The notes under the pieces: model-generated
Database searches by the model: none
What the model saw: the letters and a program-made list of their open reading frames with translations, nothing else
Told to the model about the DNA's origin: nothing
In this document: one piece after another, positions 20,325 to 29,038 of the stretch
Position numbering within the stretch: position 1 is the first letter of the stretch
Layout: every line of letters starts with the position of its first letter
Translations under genes and position numbers: made by a program
Assembly: GCA_017442535.1 (NCBI GenBank)
Contig: JAFRZL010000015.1
Span: 1-64,000 of the forward strand
Direction of reading: 5' to 3'
Source of the DNA: Bacillota bacterium
GTDB taxonomy: Bacteria; Bacillota; Clostridia; Lachnospirales; Bianqueaceae
Length of the DNA: 64,000 nucleotides

Positions 20325-21488
20325 ATGGCAGAGATTTATTTGGATAATGGAGCCACAACTGCACTCTCGGAGGGAGTAATGGCACGCATGACCGAGGTGA
20401 TGCGCGGCACTTACGGCAATCCTTCCTCCCTGCATCGCAAGGGGCAGGAGGCGGAGAAGGTGATGGAGGATTCACGCCGTGTGATCGCGGACTATCTCAG
20501 GGTCGATCCCAGGACGATCTATTTTACCTCCGGCGGGACCGAGAGCGCGAACACCGCCATCCTAGGCGCCGCTTACCGCAACAGAAGGCTTGGAAAGCAC
20601 ATCCTGACGGTCCGGGGCGAGCATCCGGCCACATCCGAGACGCTGCGGTACCTGGCGGATCAGGGTTATGAAGTGGAATATATCGATTCCGATGCCGAGG
20701 GGCGGGCCATATTTTCGAGTCTTCAGGCTAAACTCCGCAGTGATACGGTGCTGGTAGCCTGCTTGCACGTCAATAACGAGACCGGCGTGATCCAACCCAT
20801 CGCCGAGATGGGCCGCATCATCAAGCTCCTGAACCCGAAAACCTTCTTCTATGTGGACGCGGTACAGAGTTTTGCCAAAATGCAGATCCTTCCCGACGAA
20901 TGGAAAATCGACCTGCTTTCCGCAAGTGCGCATAAATTCCACGGACCCAAGGGTGTCGGATGCCTCTATGTGCGGCGCGGCCTGCAGCTGCCGCCGTATA
21001 TCCGCGGCGGCGGACAGGAAAACAAGCTCCGTTCCGGAACCGAAAATGTACCAGGTATCGCCGGCATGGCGGAAGCCGTGCGGGAAGCTGTGGAGGATAT
21101 GGCAGGTCATGACGCGCAGATGCGCGCGTGCAAAATGCGGCTGTATAAGGGGATTTGCGAGGCTTTTCCCGAGGCTGTCGTGAACGGGCCTTCACCGGAG
21201 ACAGGGGCTTCCCATGTCCTGAATATGCGTTTTCCCGGAATTCGTTCGGAAGTCCTCTTGCATGCACTGGAAGATTATGGTATATTTGTATCCTCAGGTT
21301 CTGCCTGTGCGTCCAACAAACCGGAGGAGAAGAGCCCTGCGCTCTCCGCACTCGGCCTCTCCAGGGATGAAATGGATCAGTCGCTCCGCTTCAGCTTCTC
21401 ACGCTGCAATCAGCCCGAAGAGATGGACGAAGTGGTGCGCGCGCTGCAGCAGCTGATGCCGCGCCTCAGGCGCTTCACACGCCGTTAA
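20325..21488 (+). CDS. Cysteine desulfurase (NifS/IscS family, thiI-linked)
   Basis: PLP enzyme that takes sulfur from cysteine as a persulfide. It has 387 residues. The N-terminus IYLDNGATTALSEGVMARM is typical; the PLP lysine lies in SASAHKFHGPKGVG, the cofactor histidine in CLHVNNETG, and the sulfur-accepting Cys in SSGSACAS. Since thiI follows by 20 bases, it most likely supplies sulfur for tRNA 4-thiouridine, like B. subtilis NifZ, rather than Fe-S cluster assembly; no iscU-like gene is seen nearby. The dedicated role is inference from neighbourhood. Confidence 0.9.
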   Translation: MAEIYLDNGATTALSEGVMARMTEVMRGTYGNPSSLHRKGQEAEKVMEDSRRVIADYLRVDPRTIYFTSGGTESANTAILGAAYRNRRLGKHILTVRGEHPATSETLRYLADQGYEVEYIDSDAEGRAIFSSLQAKLRSDTVLVACLHVNNETGVIQPIAEMGRIIKLLNPKTFFYVDAVQSFAKMQILPDEWKIDLLSASAHKFHGPKGVGCLYVRRGLQLPPYIRGGGQENKLRSGTENVPGIAGMAEAVREAVEDMAGHDAQMRACKMRLYKGICEAFPEAVVNGPSPETGASHVLNMRFPGIRSEVLLHALEDYGIFVSSGSACASNKPEEKSPALSALGLSRDEMDQSLRFSFSRCNQPEEMDEVVRALQQLMPRLRRFTRR

Positions 21489-21508
21489 GGAAAGGATGAT
21501 ATGCCATT

Positions 21509-22717
21509 ATGCGAAATGGTTTGCTGATCAAATATGGAGAGATCGCGATCAAGGGGAACAACCGCTGGAGCTTTGAGCACCTCTTGATGGATAATATTAA
21601 GGAACGCCTCAGACCGGTCGGACCGTTTACGGTGACCAAAGAGCAGGGGCGCGTTCTGATCGAGCCCTCGGGTGATGTGAGCGCGGAAGCTGCGATTGAG
21701 CCGCTCACACGTCTTTTTGGTGTGGTCGGCGTATGTCCTGCCGTGATTTTTACGGACGATTCGATGGACTCCATCTATGCCAACACGTTGGATTTCCTTA
21801 AGGAAAGCTACGGGACGGACAGCCGTCACACTTTTAAGATCGAGGTTCGCCGATCCAATAAACGCTACCCTCTGAACAGTATCGAGATCGCCTCCATGGT
21901 GGGCGAACAGGTTCTGAATGCTTTCTCGGACTGGACGGTGGACGTCCATCAGCCGGAGATCAAGGTGTTCGTGGAGCTTCGCAACCGCGTCTATGTTTAT
22001 GCCCAGACGATCCCCGGGCCCGGCGGCATGCCGGTTTCACCGGATAACCGCGCGGTCGTGCTGCTGTCGGGAGGCATTGACAGCCCGGTGGCGGGTTGGA
22101 TGATCGCGAAGCGCGGTGTTGAACTCGTTGGCGTCTATTTCCACGCGCACCCCTATACCTCGGACCGTGCCAAGGAAAAAGTCGTCGAACTGGCCCGCCG
22201 CATGAGCTTCTACGGCGGCAGGATGAAGCTCTATGTCGTACCCTTTACAGATATTGAGGAAAAACTGGATCTGACCTGCCCCAGGGATGAGATCACGATC
22301 CTGATGCGGCGCTTTATGATGCGTATTGCGGAGAAAATTGCTGAGGCCGAGAATTGTATCGCTCTGATCACCGGCGAAAACCTGGGACAGGTCGCCAGTC
22401 AGACGCTTCAGAGCCTGGTATGCACAAACGCGGTCTGCAAGCTCCCGGTGTTCCGGCCTCTGATAGGGTTTGATAAGCAGGAGATCATCGACCTTGCCAA
22501 AAAGATCGATACATACGAGACCTCGATCCTTCCCTACCAGGATTGCTGCACGATCTTTGTGGCGAAACATCCGGTGACCAAGCCCAAGCTTTCGGGAATC
22601 GAGCGGAGTGAAGCGCTGCTCGGCGATATGGAAGCGGACATGAAGGACGCGATCGACCGCTCGGAGATCTATTATCTGAATGCGGGGCATGTCGTACAGC
22701 CCGAAACCGCGCGCTGA
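21509..22717 (+). CDS. thiI: tRNA 4-thiouridine synthase ThiI
   Basis: Adenylates U8 of tRNA and transfers sulfur to make 4-thiouridine. It has 402 residues with the N-terminal ferredoxin-like and THUMP domains (1-165, starting MRNGLLIKYGEIAIKGNNR) and a PP-loop ATPase domain with VVLLSGGIDSPVAGWMIAKR. The catalytic cysteine region reads YQDCCTIFVAKHP. No C-terminal rhodanese domain is present, which is the common short form in Bacillota and is used with a dedicated desulfurase; the adjacent upstream gene encodes one. Confidence 0.95.
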   Translation: MRNGLLIKYGEIAIKGNNRWSFEHLLMDNIKERLRPVGPFTVTKEQGRVLIEPSGDVSAEAAIEPLTRLFGVVGVCPAVIFTDDSMDSIYANTLDFLKESYGTDSRHTFKIEVRRSNKRYPLNSIEIASMVGEQVLNAFSDWTVDVHQPEIKVFVELRNRVYVYAQTIPGPGGMPVSPDNRAVVLLSGGIDSPVAGWMIAKRGVELVGVYFHAHPYTSDRAKEKVVELARRMSFYGGRMKLYVVPFTDIEEKLDLTCPRDEITILMRRFMMRIAEKIAEAENCIALITGENLGQVASQTLQSLVCTNAVCKLPVFRPLIGFDKQEIIDLAKKIDTYETSILPYQDCCTIFVAKHPVTKPKLSGIERSEALLGDMEADMKDAIDRSEIYYLNAGHVVQPETAR

Positions 22718-22750
22718 AAAAGTATTTCGCTCTTTTCTTTTCCGGCGCGG

Positions 22751-22761
22751 TATGGTATAAT
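22751..22761 (+). promoter_or_regulatory. Extended -10 promoter for glnS
   Basis: TATGGTATAAT holds TGG directly before TATAAT (22756-22761), an extended -10 element; the -35 region (TTTTCT, 22733-22738) is poor. It lies 57 bases before the glnS start. Confidence 0.7.
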
Positions 22762-22817
22762 CACTTACATGATTCACAGAATCATTCACTAATTATGAGT
22801 TAAAGGAGGAGGCTGTC

Positions 22818-24488
22818 GTGGAAACCGATAAGAAGGATCTGTTTTTGCCTGAAGCCGATAATTTTATCGAACGCGAGATCAACAAAGATTTGACAGAAGG
22901 GGTTTATACCCATGTCCAGACCCGTTTCCCGCCCGAACCCAATGGATATATGCATATCGGCCACATCAAGGCGATCTGTATCGATTTCGGTACCGCCGAG
23001 AAATACGGCGGCAAATGCAATCTGCGCTTTGACGATACCAATCCCAGCAAAGAGGATACCGAATATGTGGATTCCATTATGGAGGATATCCGCTGGATGG
23101 GTTTCGATTGGGATCATCTGTACTATGCTTCGGAGTATTATGACCAGCTGTATGAGTTTGCCGAGAAGCTGATTCAGAAAGGCCTTGCCTATGTGGACGA
23201 CCTTACGCCGGAGCAGATGAAGGAGTATCGCGGGACGCTGACCGAGCCCGGCAAAAATTCTCCCTGGCGCGACCGCAGTGTGGAGGAGAATCTGGACCTG
23301 TTCCGCCGCATGAGAGCCGGCGAATTCCCCGAGGGCTCCCATATCCTGCGTGCCAAGATCGATATGGCTTCGCCCAATATCAATATGCGCGACCCTGCCA
23401 TGTACAGGATCAATTATATGCATCATCACCGTACGGGTGACAAATGGTGCATTTATCCGATGTATGATTTCGCGCATCCACTCTCGGACGCGATCGAAGG
23501 CGTGACACACTCCCTCTGCAGCTTTGAATTCGAGGATCACCGCCCCCTGTACAACTGGTTTATCGAACAGGTCGGCGTCTTCCCCAATCCGCCCCGGCAG
23601 ATCGAATTCGCCCGCATGGAGCTTACCAATATCGTGACCAGCAAGCGTAAACTCCGCGCTCTGGTTGAGAACGGTACCGTAAACGGCTGGGACGATCCCC
23701 GGATGCCCACCCTGGCGGGCCTTCGCAAACGCGGCTATACGCCCGAATCGATCAAGGCCTTTATCACGAGCACGGGTGTGGCCAAAGCGCGCGGCTCAGT
23801 GATCGATTACTCCTATCTGGAATACTGCATCCGTGAAGACCTCAAGCTTAAATCCAAGCGCGTCATGGCGGTGGTGCACCCGCTCAAGGTCGTTATCGAC
23901 AATTATCCGGAAGGCCAGATCGAATTCTTCACGATCGACAACAATCCCGAGAATCCGGAGCTTGGCAGCCGTACGGTTCCCTTCGGGCGCGAGCTCTATA
24001 TCGAGCAGGAGGACTTTATGGAAGTTCCCGCTCCCAAGTATTTCCGGCTGTCTCCCGGCCGTGAGGTACGCCTGATGGGTGCCTATTTCGTCACCTGCAC
24101 CGGCGTCGTCAAGGATGAATCCGGCAAAGTGGTCGAAGTGCACTGCACCTATGATCCCGAGACAAAGGGCGGCAACTGTGAGACGCGTAAAGTAAAGGGT
24201 ACGATCCACTGGGTAGCGGCCGGCACAGCGGTCAAAGCCTGTGTACGTCTTTATGACCATCTCTTTGTCTACAATCCTGAGACCGATGATTATCAGCTGA
24301 ATGAAGACTCCCTGGAGACGGTGGAGGAGGCCTACGTTGAGCCTTCGGTCGGCCAGGCAGAGCCCGGTACGCATTTCCAGTTCGTCCGGAACGGTTATTT
24401 TATCCTGGATCCCAAGGAATCCGAACCCGGTAAACCGGTAATCAACCGCACCGTCGCGCTGAAGAGTTCTTTCAAACCCATTATCTGA
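22818..24488 (+). CDS. glnS: Glutaminyl-tRNA synthetase
   Basis: Class I aminoacyl-tRNA synthetase charging tRNA-Gln directly. It has 556 residues. The HIGH motif sits in [18 protein letters not shown], the form specific to GlnRS, and the KMSKS loop reads [15 protein letters not shown]. The C-terminal part is the two-barrel anticodon-binding domain with [20 protein letters not shown]-like features and [20 protein letters not shown]. The start is GTG 22818 with AAGGAGG 8 bases upstream. The presence of GlnRS in a clostridium implies direct Gln charging, possibly beside the transamidation route. Confidence 0.96.
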   Translation: METDKKDLFLPEADNFIEREINKDLTEGVYTHVQTRFPPEPNGYMHIGHIKAICIDFGTAEKYGGKCNLRFDDTNPSKEDTEYVDSIMEDIRWMGFDWDHLYYASEYYDQLYEFAEKLIQKGLAYVDDLTPEQMKEYRGTLTEPGKNSPWRDRSVEENLDLFRRMRAGEFPEGSHILRAKIDMASPNINMRDPAMYRINYMHHHRTGDKWCIYPMYDFAHPLSDAIEGVTHSLCSFEFEDHRPLYNWFIEQVGVFPNPPRQIEFARMELTNIVTSKRKLRALVENGTVNGWDDPRMPTLAGLRKRGYTPESIKAFITSTGVAKARGSVIDYSYLEYCIREDLKLKSKRVMAVVHPLKVVIDNYPEGQIEFFTIDNNPENPELGSRTVPFGRELYIEQEDFMEVPAPKYFRLSPGREVRLMGAYFVTCTGVVKDESGKVVEVHCTYDPETKGGNCETRKVKGTIHWVAAGTAVKACVRLYDHLFVYNPETDDYQLNEDSLETVEEAYVEPSVGQAEPGTHFQFVRNGYFILDPKESEPGKPVINRTVALKSSFKPII

Positions 24489-24495
24489 GTAAATG

Positions 24496-24528
24496 AACCG
24501 GAGCCCTGAGGCCCCGGTTCCGTTTTTT
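24496..24528 (+). terminator. Rho-independent terminator after glnS
   Basis: AACCGG (24496-24501) and CCGGTT (24514-24519), continued by GCC/GGC around a CTGA loop, form the stem, followed by six T (24523-24528). Confidence 0.92.
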
Positions 24529-24559
24529 CAAAGTTTTTTTGAAATCTGAGAAATTATTC

Positions 24560-24588
24560 TTGACTAATCTGTCAGGGTATGGTATAAT
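24560..24588 (+). promoter_or_regulatory. Promoter of the tRNA-Thr gene
   Basis: TTGACT (24560-24565) and TATAAT (24583-24588) are 17 bases apart, with TGG before the -10 as well. A 6-bp hairpin TGAGAG / CTCTCA (24602-24607, 24615-24620) lies in the tRNA 5' leader. Confidence 0.88.
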
Positions 24589-24629
24589 TCGCTCGTTGAC
24601 TTGAGAGGCATCGTCTCTCAGGCTGACAT

Positions 24630-24702
<73 letters not shown>

Positions 24703-24722
24703 TTTTTCTTTGCGATTTTACA

Positions 24723-24748
24723 ACAGCGGCCGCTTGCACGGCCGCTGT
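24723..24748. terminator. Shared terminator between tRNA-Thr and the convergent DUF4097 gene
   Basis: A perfect 10-bp stem ACAGCGGCCG / CGGCCGCTGT with a 6-base loop lies between the converging transcripts. T-rich bases follow on both strands, so it can act in both directions. Confidence 0.75.
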
Positions 24749-24764
24749 CATTTTATGCTTTCAG

Positions 24765-25724
24765 TTATTGTACCAGCGAGATTTCAATATCCCCCGTGGT
24801 GGTCGTGATTTCACATTTCCCGCCCGTGACTGTATCCGGTACGCTGATTTTACCGGTTGACGCTTTCGCGATAAAGACTTTTGCGCTTCGGAGCGACCCA
24901 CGTACATCGCCCGTCGTTGTATTGACGGTGATGCTGCCTGCGTCGCAGTTTTCAAAGAAGACGTCGCCCGTACTCATGGTCAGATCAAAGTCGTCTGACG
25001 CAACGGTATTGCCAAGCGTCATCCGTCCCGTGCTGCCGGATATATGGAGGCTTTTGCAGAGAGTATCTGTCAGTTTGATTTTACCGGTGCTGACAGTGAT
25101 CGTAATGTGATCCGCACAGGCTGCGGAAATGACTTCGATATCCCCGGTTGTAGCGGAGAGATCGAAGGACTTTGCCTTGACACCGTTCAGAACGATATCA
25201 CCCGTTCCGGCCTTGGCTTTGAAGGCACCGTCAGCGGAAGCGCTGCAGATGATTTTACCGGTGCCGGACGTGATGTCGATACTGCCGAAGGAGAAGGAGG
25301 AGGGGACAGTGACTTTGCCTGTCCGGCTGTCAACCGTGAGGGATTGATAGGATTCTGCAGGCAGATAGACCGTCATAGTCAGTGATTTGGTAAAGAATGT
25401 AAGTCGGTCCATCCAGTCGCGCTGATCATCTGCCGTGATCATCAGTGTACCTTTTTCTACAGTGACCTGATGCCGAACTTTATCACGCTCCATGCAGACA
25501 ATACTGACCTTGTTGTCTGCTGCGGGAGCCAGCAGGATATCGGTCTCTACCGAGTGAATCTCAATATGATCGAATTTCTGAGAGACGGTATAGGTATTGG
25601 TCTCGTATTTCGCGGTACCGAGCATGGATAAGTCAAAGTTGGAAGTAATAAGCGGATAGACAAAGCATATGATGCCGGCCGCGATCAGGATAACGGCAAT
25701 GGCGATAATACCCTTTTTCATCAT
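24765..25724 (-). CDS. DUF4097-family membrane-anchored beta-repeat protein
   Basis: Protein of 319 residues. A membrane segment lies at about 4-26 (GIIAIAVILIAAGIICFVYP); the rest is a beta-strand repeat domain with at least ten copies of a turn motif TG(K/R/D)(I/V/M), such as SRTGKVTV, SGTGKIIC, AGTGDIVL and TTTGDIEI, about 15-25 residues apart, typical of DUF4097 (related to LiaG-type envelope proteins). It is the last gene of a padR-DUF1700-DUF4097 operon and its ATG overlaps the preceding stop (ATGATGA). The molecular role of the family is not settled; envelope stress is the usual guess. Confidence 0.85.
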   Translation of the reverse strand: MMKKGIIAIAVILIAAGIICFVYPLITSNFDLSMLGTAKYETNTYTVSQKFDHIEIHSVETDILLAPAADNKVSIVCMERDKVRHQVTVEKGTLMITADDQRDWMDRLTFFTKSLTMTVYLPAESYQSLTVDSRTGKVTVPSSFSFGSIDITSGTGKIICSASADGAFKAKAGTGDIVLNGVKAKSFDLSATTGDIEVISAACADHITITVSTGKIKLTDTLCKSLHISGSTGRMTLGNTVASDDFDLTMSTGDVFFENCDAGSITVNTTTGDVRGSLRSAKVFIAKASTGKISVPDTVTGGKCEITTTTGDIEISLVQ

Positions 25725-26317
25725 GCAATTTCCTTTCTGTTAAAACGTGTTTTAAAGCCCAGAACGGTTTTTTTGGCCAGGCGGGCCGTTCCTCTAGTCG
25801 CGGCGATACAGGCGTAGAACAGGAGTATCGATAGCCCTGCACTGAACAGTCCGACACCCAGCATGGCCAGTGCGGGAAGGTAATTACCCTGCGTAACATG
25901 GACAATGGCGAGGCCGATTCCGCCGATCACACAGCCCCACAGGGAGATTTCGATCCCCCACAGCGATATGACCAGTGCCCAGATCACTAAATAAAGGGAA
26001 AGCAGGATGACCCCGACGCTGATCAGCAGCGGGAACCACACCGGAAAACCTAAGATAATGAGAGCAATCTCCCATCCGCGCCGCGCCCGCCGCGGCTTAT
26101 CGTTTTTGAGTATCCGGGAGAGCGGGACATCGTCAATGATTTGAGCGATCACATCATTCAGCGATCCGATGCCCGCAACGGCATCCTCTTCACTGAATCC
26201 TTCCTCCATACGGTCGTCGATCATCTCGCTGTAGAAATCCAGACGCTCGTCGATTTCCTCCCGCGGCAGACCCTCCAGACCATATTCCAATTCGGCAAGA
26301 AATTCCTGTTTACGCAT
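25721..26317 (-). CDS. DUF1700 family membrane protein
   Basis: Protein of 198 residues with the DUF1700/HAAS N-terminus (MRKQEFLAELEYGLEGLP with IDERLDFYSEMIDDRMEEG and EEDAVAGIG), followed by three to four hydrophobic segments (IALIILGFPVWFPLLISVGV and onwards). DUF1700 proteins are standard companions of PadR repressors and DUF4097 proteins in Bacillota, and that is the arrangement here: its start overlaps the end of padR by 8 bases, its end overlaps the DUF4097 start. Probably a membrane partner in the same envelope-linked system; function not established. Confidence 0.88.
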   Translation of the reverse strand: MRKQEFLAELEYGLEGLPREEIDERLDFYSEMIDDRMEEGFSEEDAVAGIGSLNDVIAQIIDDVPLSRILKNDKPRRARRGWEIALIILGFPVWFPLLISVGVILLSLYLVIWALVISLWGIEISLWGCVIGGIGLAIVHVTQGNYLPALAMLGVGLFSAGLSILLFYACIAATRGTARLAKKTVLGFKTRFNRKEIA

Positions 26318-26627
26318 GGTGATCCTCCTTGATCACAAATTGATAGATAGATATGACTTCTTTCCATTCGGCCTTGAACTCCTCGATCCGTCTGAGCCCG
26401 GTTTCGGTGATATGATAATATTTCCGGAGCCTGCCGTCATGGACGGCGGTTCGGACCGTCAGCATGGCCGCATTTTCGAGCCGCTTCAGAATGGTGTAAA
26501 GTGTCGATTCGGAAAGCACGATATAGGGCTGCAAGTCTTTGATGATTTTGTAGCCGTAGGAATCTTCATTCTTAATGGCCGCCAGGACACAGACGTCCAG
26601 AAGGCCTCTTTTTAATTGAATATCCAT
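26310..26627 (-). CDS. PadR family transcriptional regulator
   Basis: Winged-helix repressor of 105 residues, the short PadR-s2 type. Typical sequence: LKRGLLDVCVLAAIKNEDSYGYKI at the N-terminus, recognition helix in ESTLYTILKRLENAAMLTV, and the wing region GRLRKYYHITETGLRRIEEF. AAAGGAGG precedes the ATG. As first gene of the operon with DUF1700 and DUF4097, and with inverted repeats around its promoter, it very likely represses its own operon. The inducer is unknown. Confidence 0.92.
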   Translation of the reverse strand: MDIQLKRGLLDVCVLAAIKNEDSYGYKIIKDLQPYIVLSESTLYTILKRLENAAMLTVRTAVHDGRLRKYYHITETGLRRIEEFKAEWKEVISIYQFVIKEDHHA

Positions 26628-26642
26628 GCCATACCTCCTTTC

Positions 26643-26696
26643 ATGTAATACATCATATCACGAAGTATTATTTATGTCAAGATGAAATAATAGAGA
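26643..26696 (-). promoter_or_regulatory. padR operon promoter with two inverted repeats
   Basis: On the minus strand TTGACA (26680-26675) and TATGAT (26657-26652) are 17 bases apart. TATTATTT and AAATAATA (26666-26692 region) form an inverted repeat around the -35, and ATGTAATACAT (26643-26653) is a palindrome overlapping the -10 that resembles the ATGT...ACAT pattern of PadR sites. Confidence 0.75.
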
Positions 26697-26794
26697 TTAC
26701 CGGCAAAAGCTTTGCGTGTGCGCAGCGATCTGAGGAAACACGATACATATGCACAGCTTATGCCGTCAAATCCCGGCCCGGCTGTCGAAAATCA

Positions 26795-26847
26795 AAAGGA
26801 CTTCCGAAGCGGTGATGCATTATGCATCAAAAGCTCGGAAGCCCTTT
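26795..26847 (-). terminator. Long hairpin after murD
   Basis: A large hairpin (outer arms AAAGG...CTTCCGAAGC against GCTCGGAAG..CCTTT, inner GATGCAT / ATGCATC) followed on the minus strand by TTTTGATTTT. It lies about 100 bases after the murD stop. The 26628-26947 gap holds only this, the padR promoter and a second small hairpin (TCCGG / CCGGA near 26862-26878). Confidence 0.65.
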
Positions 26848-26947
26848 ATTACAACCTTTTCCGGTGCTTAGGCCGGAGTCTTTTAATATGAATCCGGGAC
26901 ACGGGATGATGTCGGATGCCAGGTCTGGCTACGATCAATGGCAGAGA

Positions 26948-28366
26948 TTATAATTCATTGACCAGGCGGGCGAAGGTATTGCCGCGCTCCATGAAGTTTT
27001 TGAAGCGGTCAAAGCTGGTGCTCGCGGGGGACAGCAGGACGATATCGCCGGGCTGTGCGAGGTCATGGGCCGCTCGAACCAGATCGGGGTATTCGTCATA
27101 GTGATAAATCGGGATCGGATTCTCGATTCCTCGGCGCGCGCATTCATCCAGCAGAGCCTTCTCGATCTTTGGCGCGGTATAACCGGTGAGCAGCAGCATT
27201 TTGACATGCTCGAGCAGAGGCGAGGCCAGATCATCATAGGGGATCCCTTTGTCTTTGCCTCCGCAGATCAGGATGATCTTCTGCTTGAAAACGGAAAGGG
27301 CCGCGATGGTACGGTTGGGACTCGAATCGATGGAGCTGTTATAATAGCGTACGCCGTCAAGTGTACGGATCAGCTGCAGGCGGTGTTCGACTCCTCCGAA
27401 AGTACGGGCCACATCCGCCATGGCTTCCGGCGGCACATAGGGAGAAACAGCCAGGATCGCAGCCATATAGTTTTCAACATTATGATGTCCCGGAATGACG
27501 ATATCTTCCGCGGGGAAGAGGGGCATATGCACACCTTCGCGTACCAGTGTCAGCACACCGTGATCCAGCATAATACCGTTATCGGTACTGCCTTCATAAC
27601 TGAAATCCAGGACACGGCCGGCCGCCTCGGGTGCGAACGAAGCGGTGACGGCATTGCCGCGGTTCAGGATCAGTGTATCGTCAGGGCCCTGATACAGATA
27701 GATATTACGTTTGGCGTCGATGTATTCCTGATAGCTCTTGTGCACATCCAGATGATTCGGCGTGATATTGGTCATTACCGCGATATGCGGGCTCTGGCGC
27801 ATGGTATGCAGCTGGAAGCTGGAGAGCTCCAGAACGACAAAGTCATCCGGCCCGATCTCACCCACCTGAGGCAGGAGGGGATTACCGATATTGCCACCGA
27901 GGAAAACCTTATAGCCGCCCGCCTGCAGCATTTTGGCGATCAGTGTGGTCGTCGTGGTTTTACCGTCGCTTCCCGTAACGGCAATGGTACGTTTGGTGGG
28001 ACAGAGCGCGAAAAAGACTTCCATCTCGGAAGTGACCAGACTGCCCTGCGCACGCGCCTCCATCAGCTCCGGAATATCAAAACGCATACCGGGTGTCTTG
28101 AAAATCAGTTCTTCATGCAAATCGGACAGATAATCCGGCCCGGTCAGTAGCTTAACACCGCGGGAAGTCAGTTCTTCCGGATGATCCACGGGGTTGCGGT
28201 CGCGGGCCACGACATGGGCGCCGGCCGCAAGAAGCATATCGATCAGAGGGCGGTTGGAGACACCGATACCAATGACGCTTACGGTGCGCCCTCCGGCAAA
28301 AGCTTTGAAACGCTCCAGCGGAGCCAAGTCCTGAGCACTCAGGATATTCCACAGATTGGCAGACAT
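26948..28366 (-). CDS. murD: UDP-N-acetylmuramoyl-L-alanine:D-glutamate ligase
   Basis: Cytoplasmic Mur ligase that adds D-Glu in peptidoglycan precursor synthesis. It has 472 residues. The N-terminal nucleotide-binding region has VSVIGIGVSNRPLIDML; the ATP loop is VTGSDGKTTTTTLIAKML, with Ser-Asp where many MurD have Thr-Asn; the central domain has NITPNHLDVHKSYQEYI and the C-terminal domain has FGGVEHRLQLIRTLDGVRYY and NSSIDSSPNRTIAAL. AGGAGGAAT precedes the ATG. It stands alone on the minus strand, away from the usual mraY-murG cluster, with its own promoter and terminator. Confidence 0.94.
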   Translation of the reverse strand: MSANLWNILSAQDLAPLERFKAFAGGRTVSVIGIGVSNRPLIDMLLAAGAHVVARDRNPVDHPEELTSRGVKLLTGPDYLSDLHEELIFKTPGMRFDIPELMEARAQGSLVTSEMEVFFALCPTKRTIAVTGSDGKTTTTTLIAKMLQAGGYKVFLGGNIGNPLLPQVGEIGPDDFVVLELSSFQLHTMRQSPHIAVMTNITPNHLDVHKSYQEYIDAKRNIYLYQGPDDTLILNRGNAVTASFAPEAAGRVLDFSYEGSTDNGIMLDHGVLTLVREGVHMPLFPAEDIVIPGHHNVENYMAAILAVSPYVPPEAMADVARTFGGVEHRLQLIRTLDGVRYYNSSIDSSPNRTIAALSVFKQKIILICGGKDKGIPYDDLASPLLEHVKMLLLTGYTAPKIEKALLDECARRGIENPIPIYHYDEYPDLVRAAHDLAQPGDIVLLSPASTSFDRFKNFMERGNTFARLVNEL

Positions 28367-28395
28367 AATGATTCCTCCTAAATCCGATTGCCCCT

Positions 28396-28424
28396 ATCAT
28401 ATCATAAAAGCCACGGCTGTTCAA
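28396..28424 (-). promoter_or_regulatory. murD promoter
   Basis: On the minus strand TTGAAC (28424-28419) and TATGAT (28401-28396) are 17 bases apart, about 30 bases before the murD start. Confidence 0.75.
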
Positions 28425-28458
28425 GTCTTTTCGGAACGGATTCGGACAGACCGGGAGG

Positions 28459-28487
28459 TTGACAGGAGAGAGGGAAGATATTATAAT
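28459..28487 (+). promoter_or_regulatory. Consensus promoter for yqeG-aroE-aroK
   Basis: Exact TTGACA (28459-28464) and TATAAT (28482-28487) with 17-base spacing, 29 bases before the yqeG start and divergent from the murD promoter. Confidence 0.92.
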
Positions 28488-28516
28488 TGAATTATCACGA
28501 ATGAATTGGAGGAGAA

Positions 28517-29038
28517 ATGAAGCATCTATTATTTCCCGATCAGTATGTGGAATCCGTACATGCGATCGATTATGAAGAGCTGTACCGTCAGGGGATCAGG
28601 CTTCTCCTGTTCGATAATGATAATACGCTCGAGCTGTATACGACGCAGCTTCCCGGCCCCGAGGTGAGAGCTTTGTTCAGGCGTCTGCACGAGATCGGCT
28701 TTCAGATGTATTTGCTCTCTAACGGCCGCGAGTCACGGGTGGAGCATTTCGGCGCTGTCCTCAATGTGCCGTATTTTTACAGGATCGGTAAACCGAGTCC
28801 CAAGGGAGTGCGCCTCGCGATGGAGGCGACCGGTCATACACCGCAGGAAACCGTTGTGATCGGCGATCAGATCTTTACGGATTTGCTCGCGGGTAAGCTC
28901 GCGGGTGCGGGCGCTATTCTGACCAAGCCGATCTCGCTGGAGGTGGACGAGCTGGTCACACGCCCGAAGCGGCCATTTGAACGTCTGGTCATCCGCCGGT
29001 ATCTGAAATGGCTTAAGCGAAAGGAGCGGAACCGATGA
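28517..29038 (+). CDS. yqeG: YqeG family HAD IIIA-type phosphatase
   Basis: HAD-superfamily phosphatase of 173 residues. Motif I is LLFDNDNTLELY (the first Asp as nucleophile), motif II Ser in YLLSNGRES, motif III Lys in IGKPSPKG and motif IV VVIGDQIFTDLLAG. Members of the family act on phosphatidylglycerophosphate or related substrates (mitochondrial and cyanobacterial relatives), so a PGP phosphatase role is plausible but not shown. In B. subtilis yqeG precedes yqeH and aroE; here yqeH is missing and aroE starts within the last 4 bases of yqeG. Confidence 0.9.
   Translation: MKHLLFPDQYVESVHAIDYEELYRQGIRLLLFDNDNTLELYTTQLPGPEVRALFRRLHEIGFQMYLLSNGRESRVEHFGAVLNVPYFYRIGKPSPKGVRLAMEATGHTPQETVVIGDQIFTDLLAGKLAGAGAILTKPISLEVDELVTRPKRPFERLVIRRYLKWLKRKERNR

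Noticed and set aside
27065-28150. 361-codon plus-strand frame opposite murD
   Set aside because: It is antisense to a gene with full MurD motifs, its own promoter and a ribosome site; the long frame reflects codon bias.
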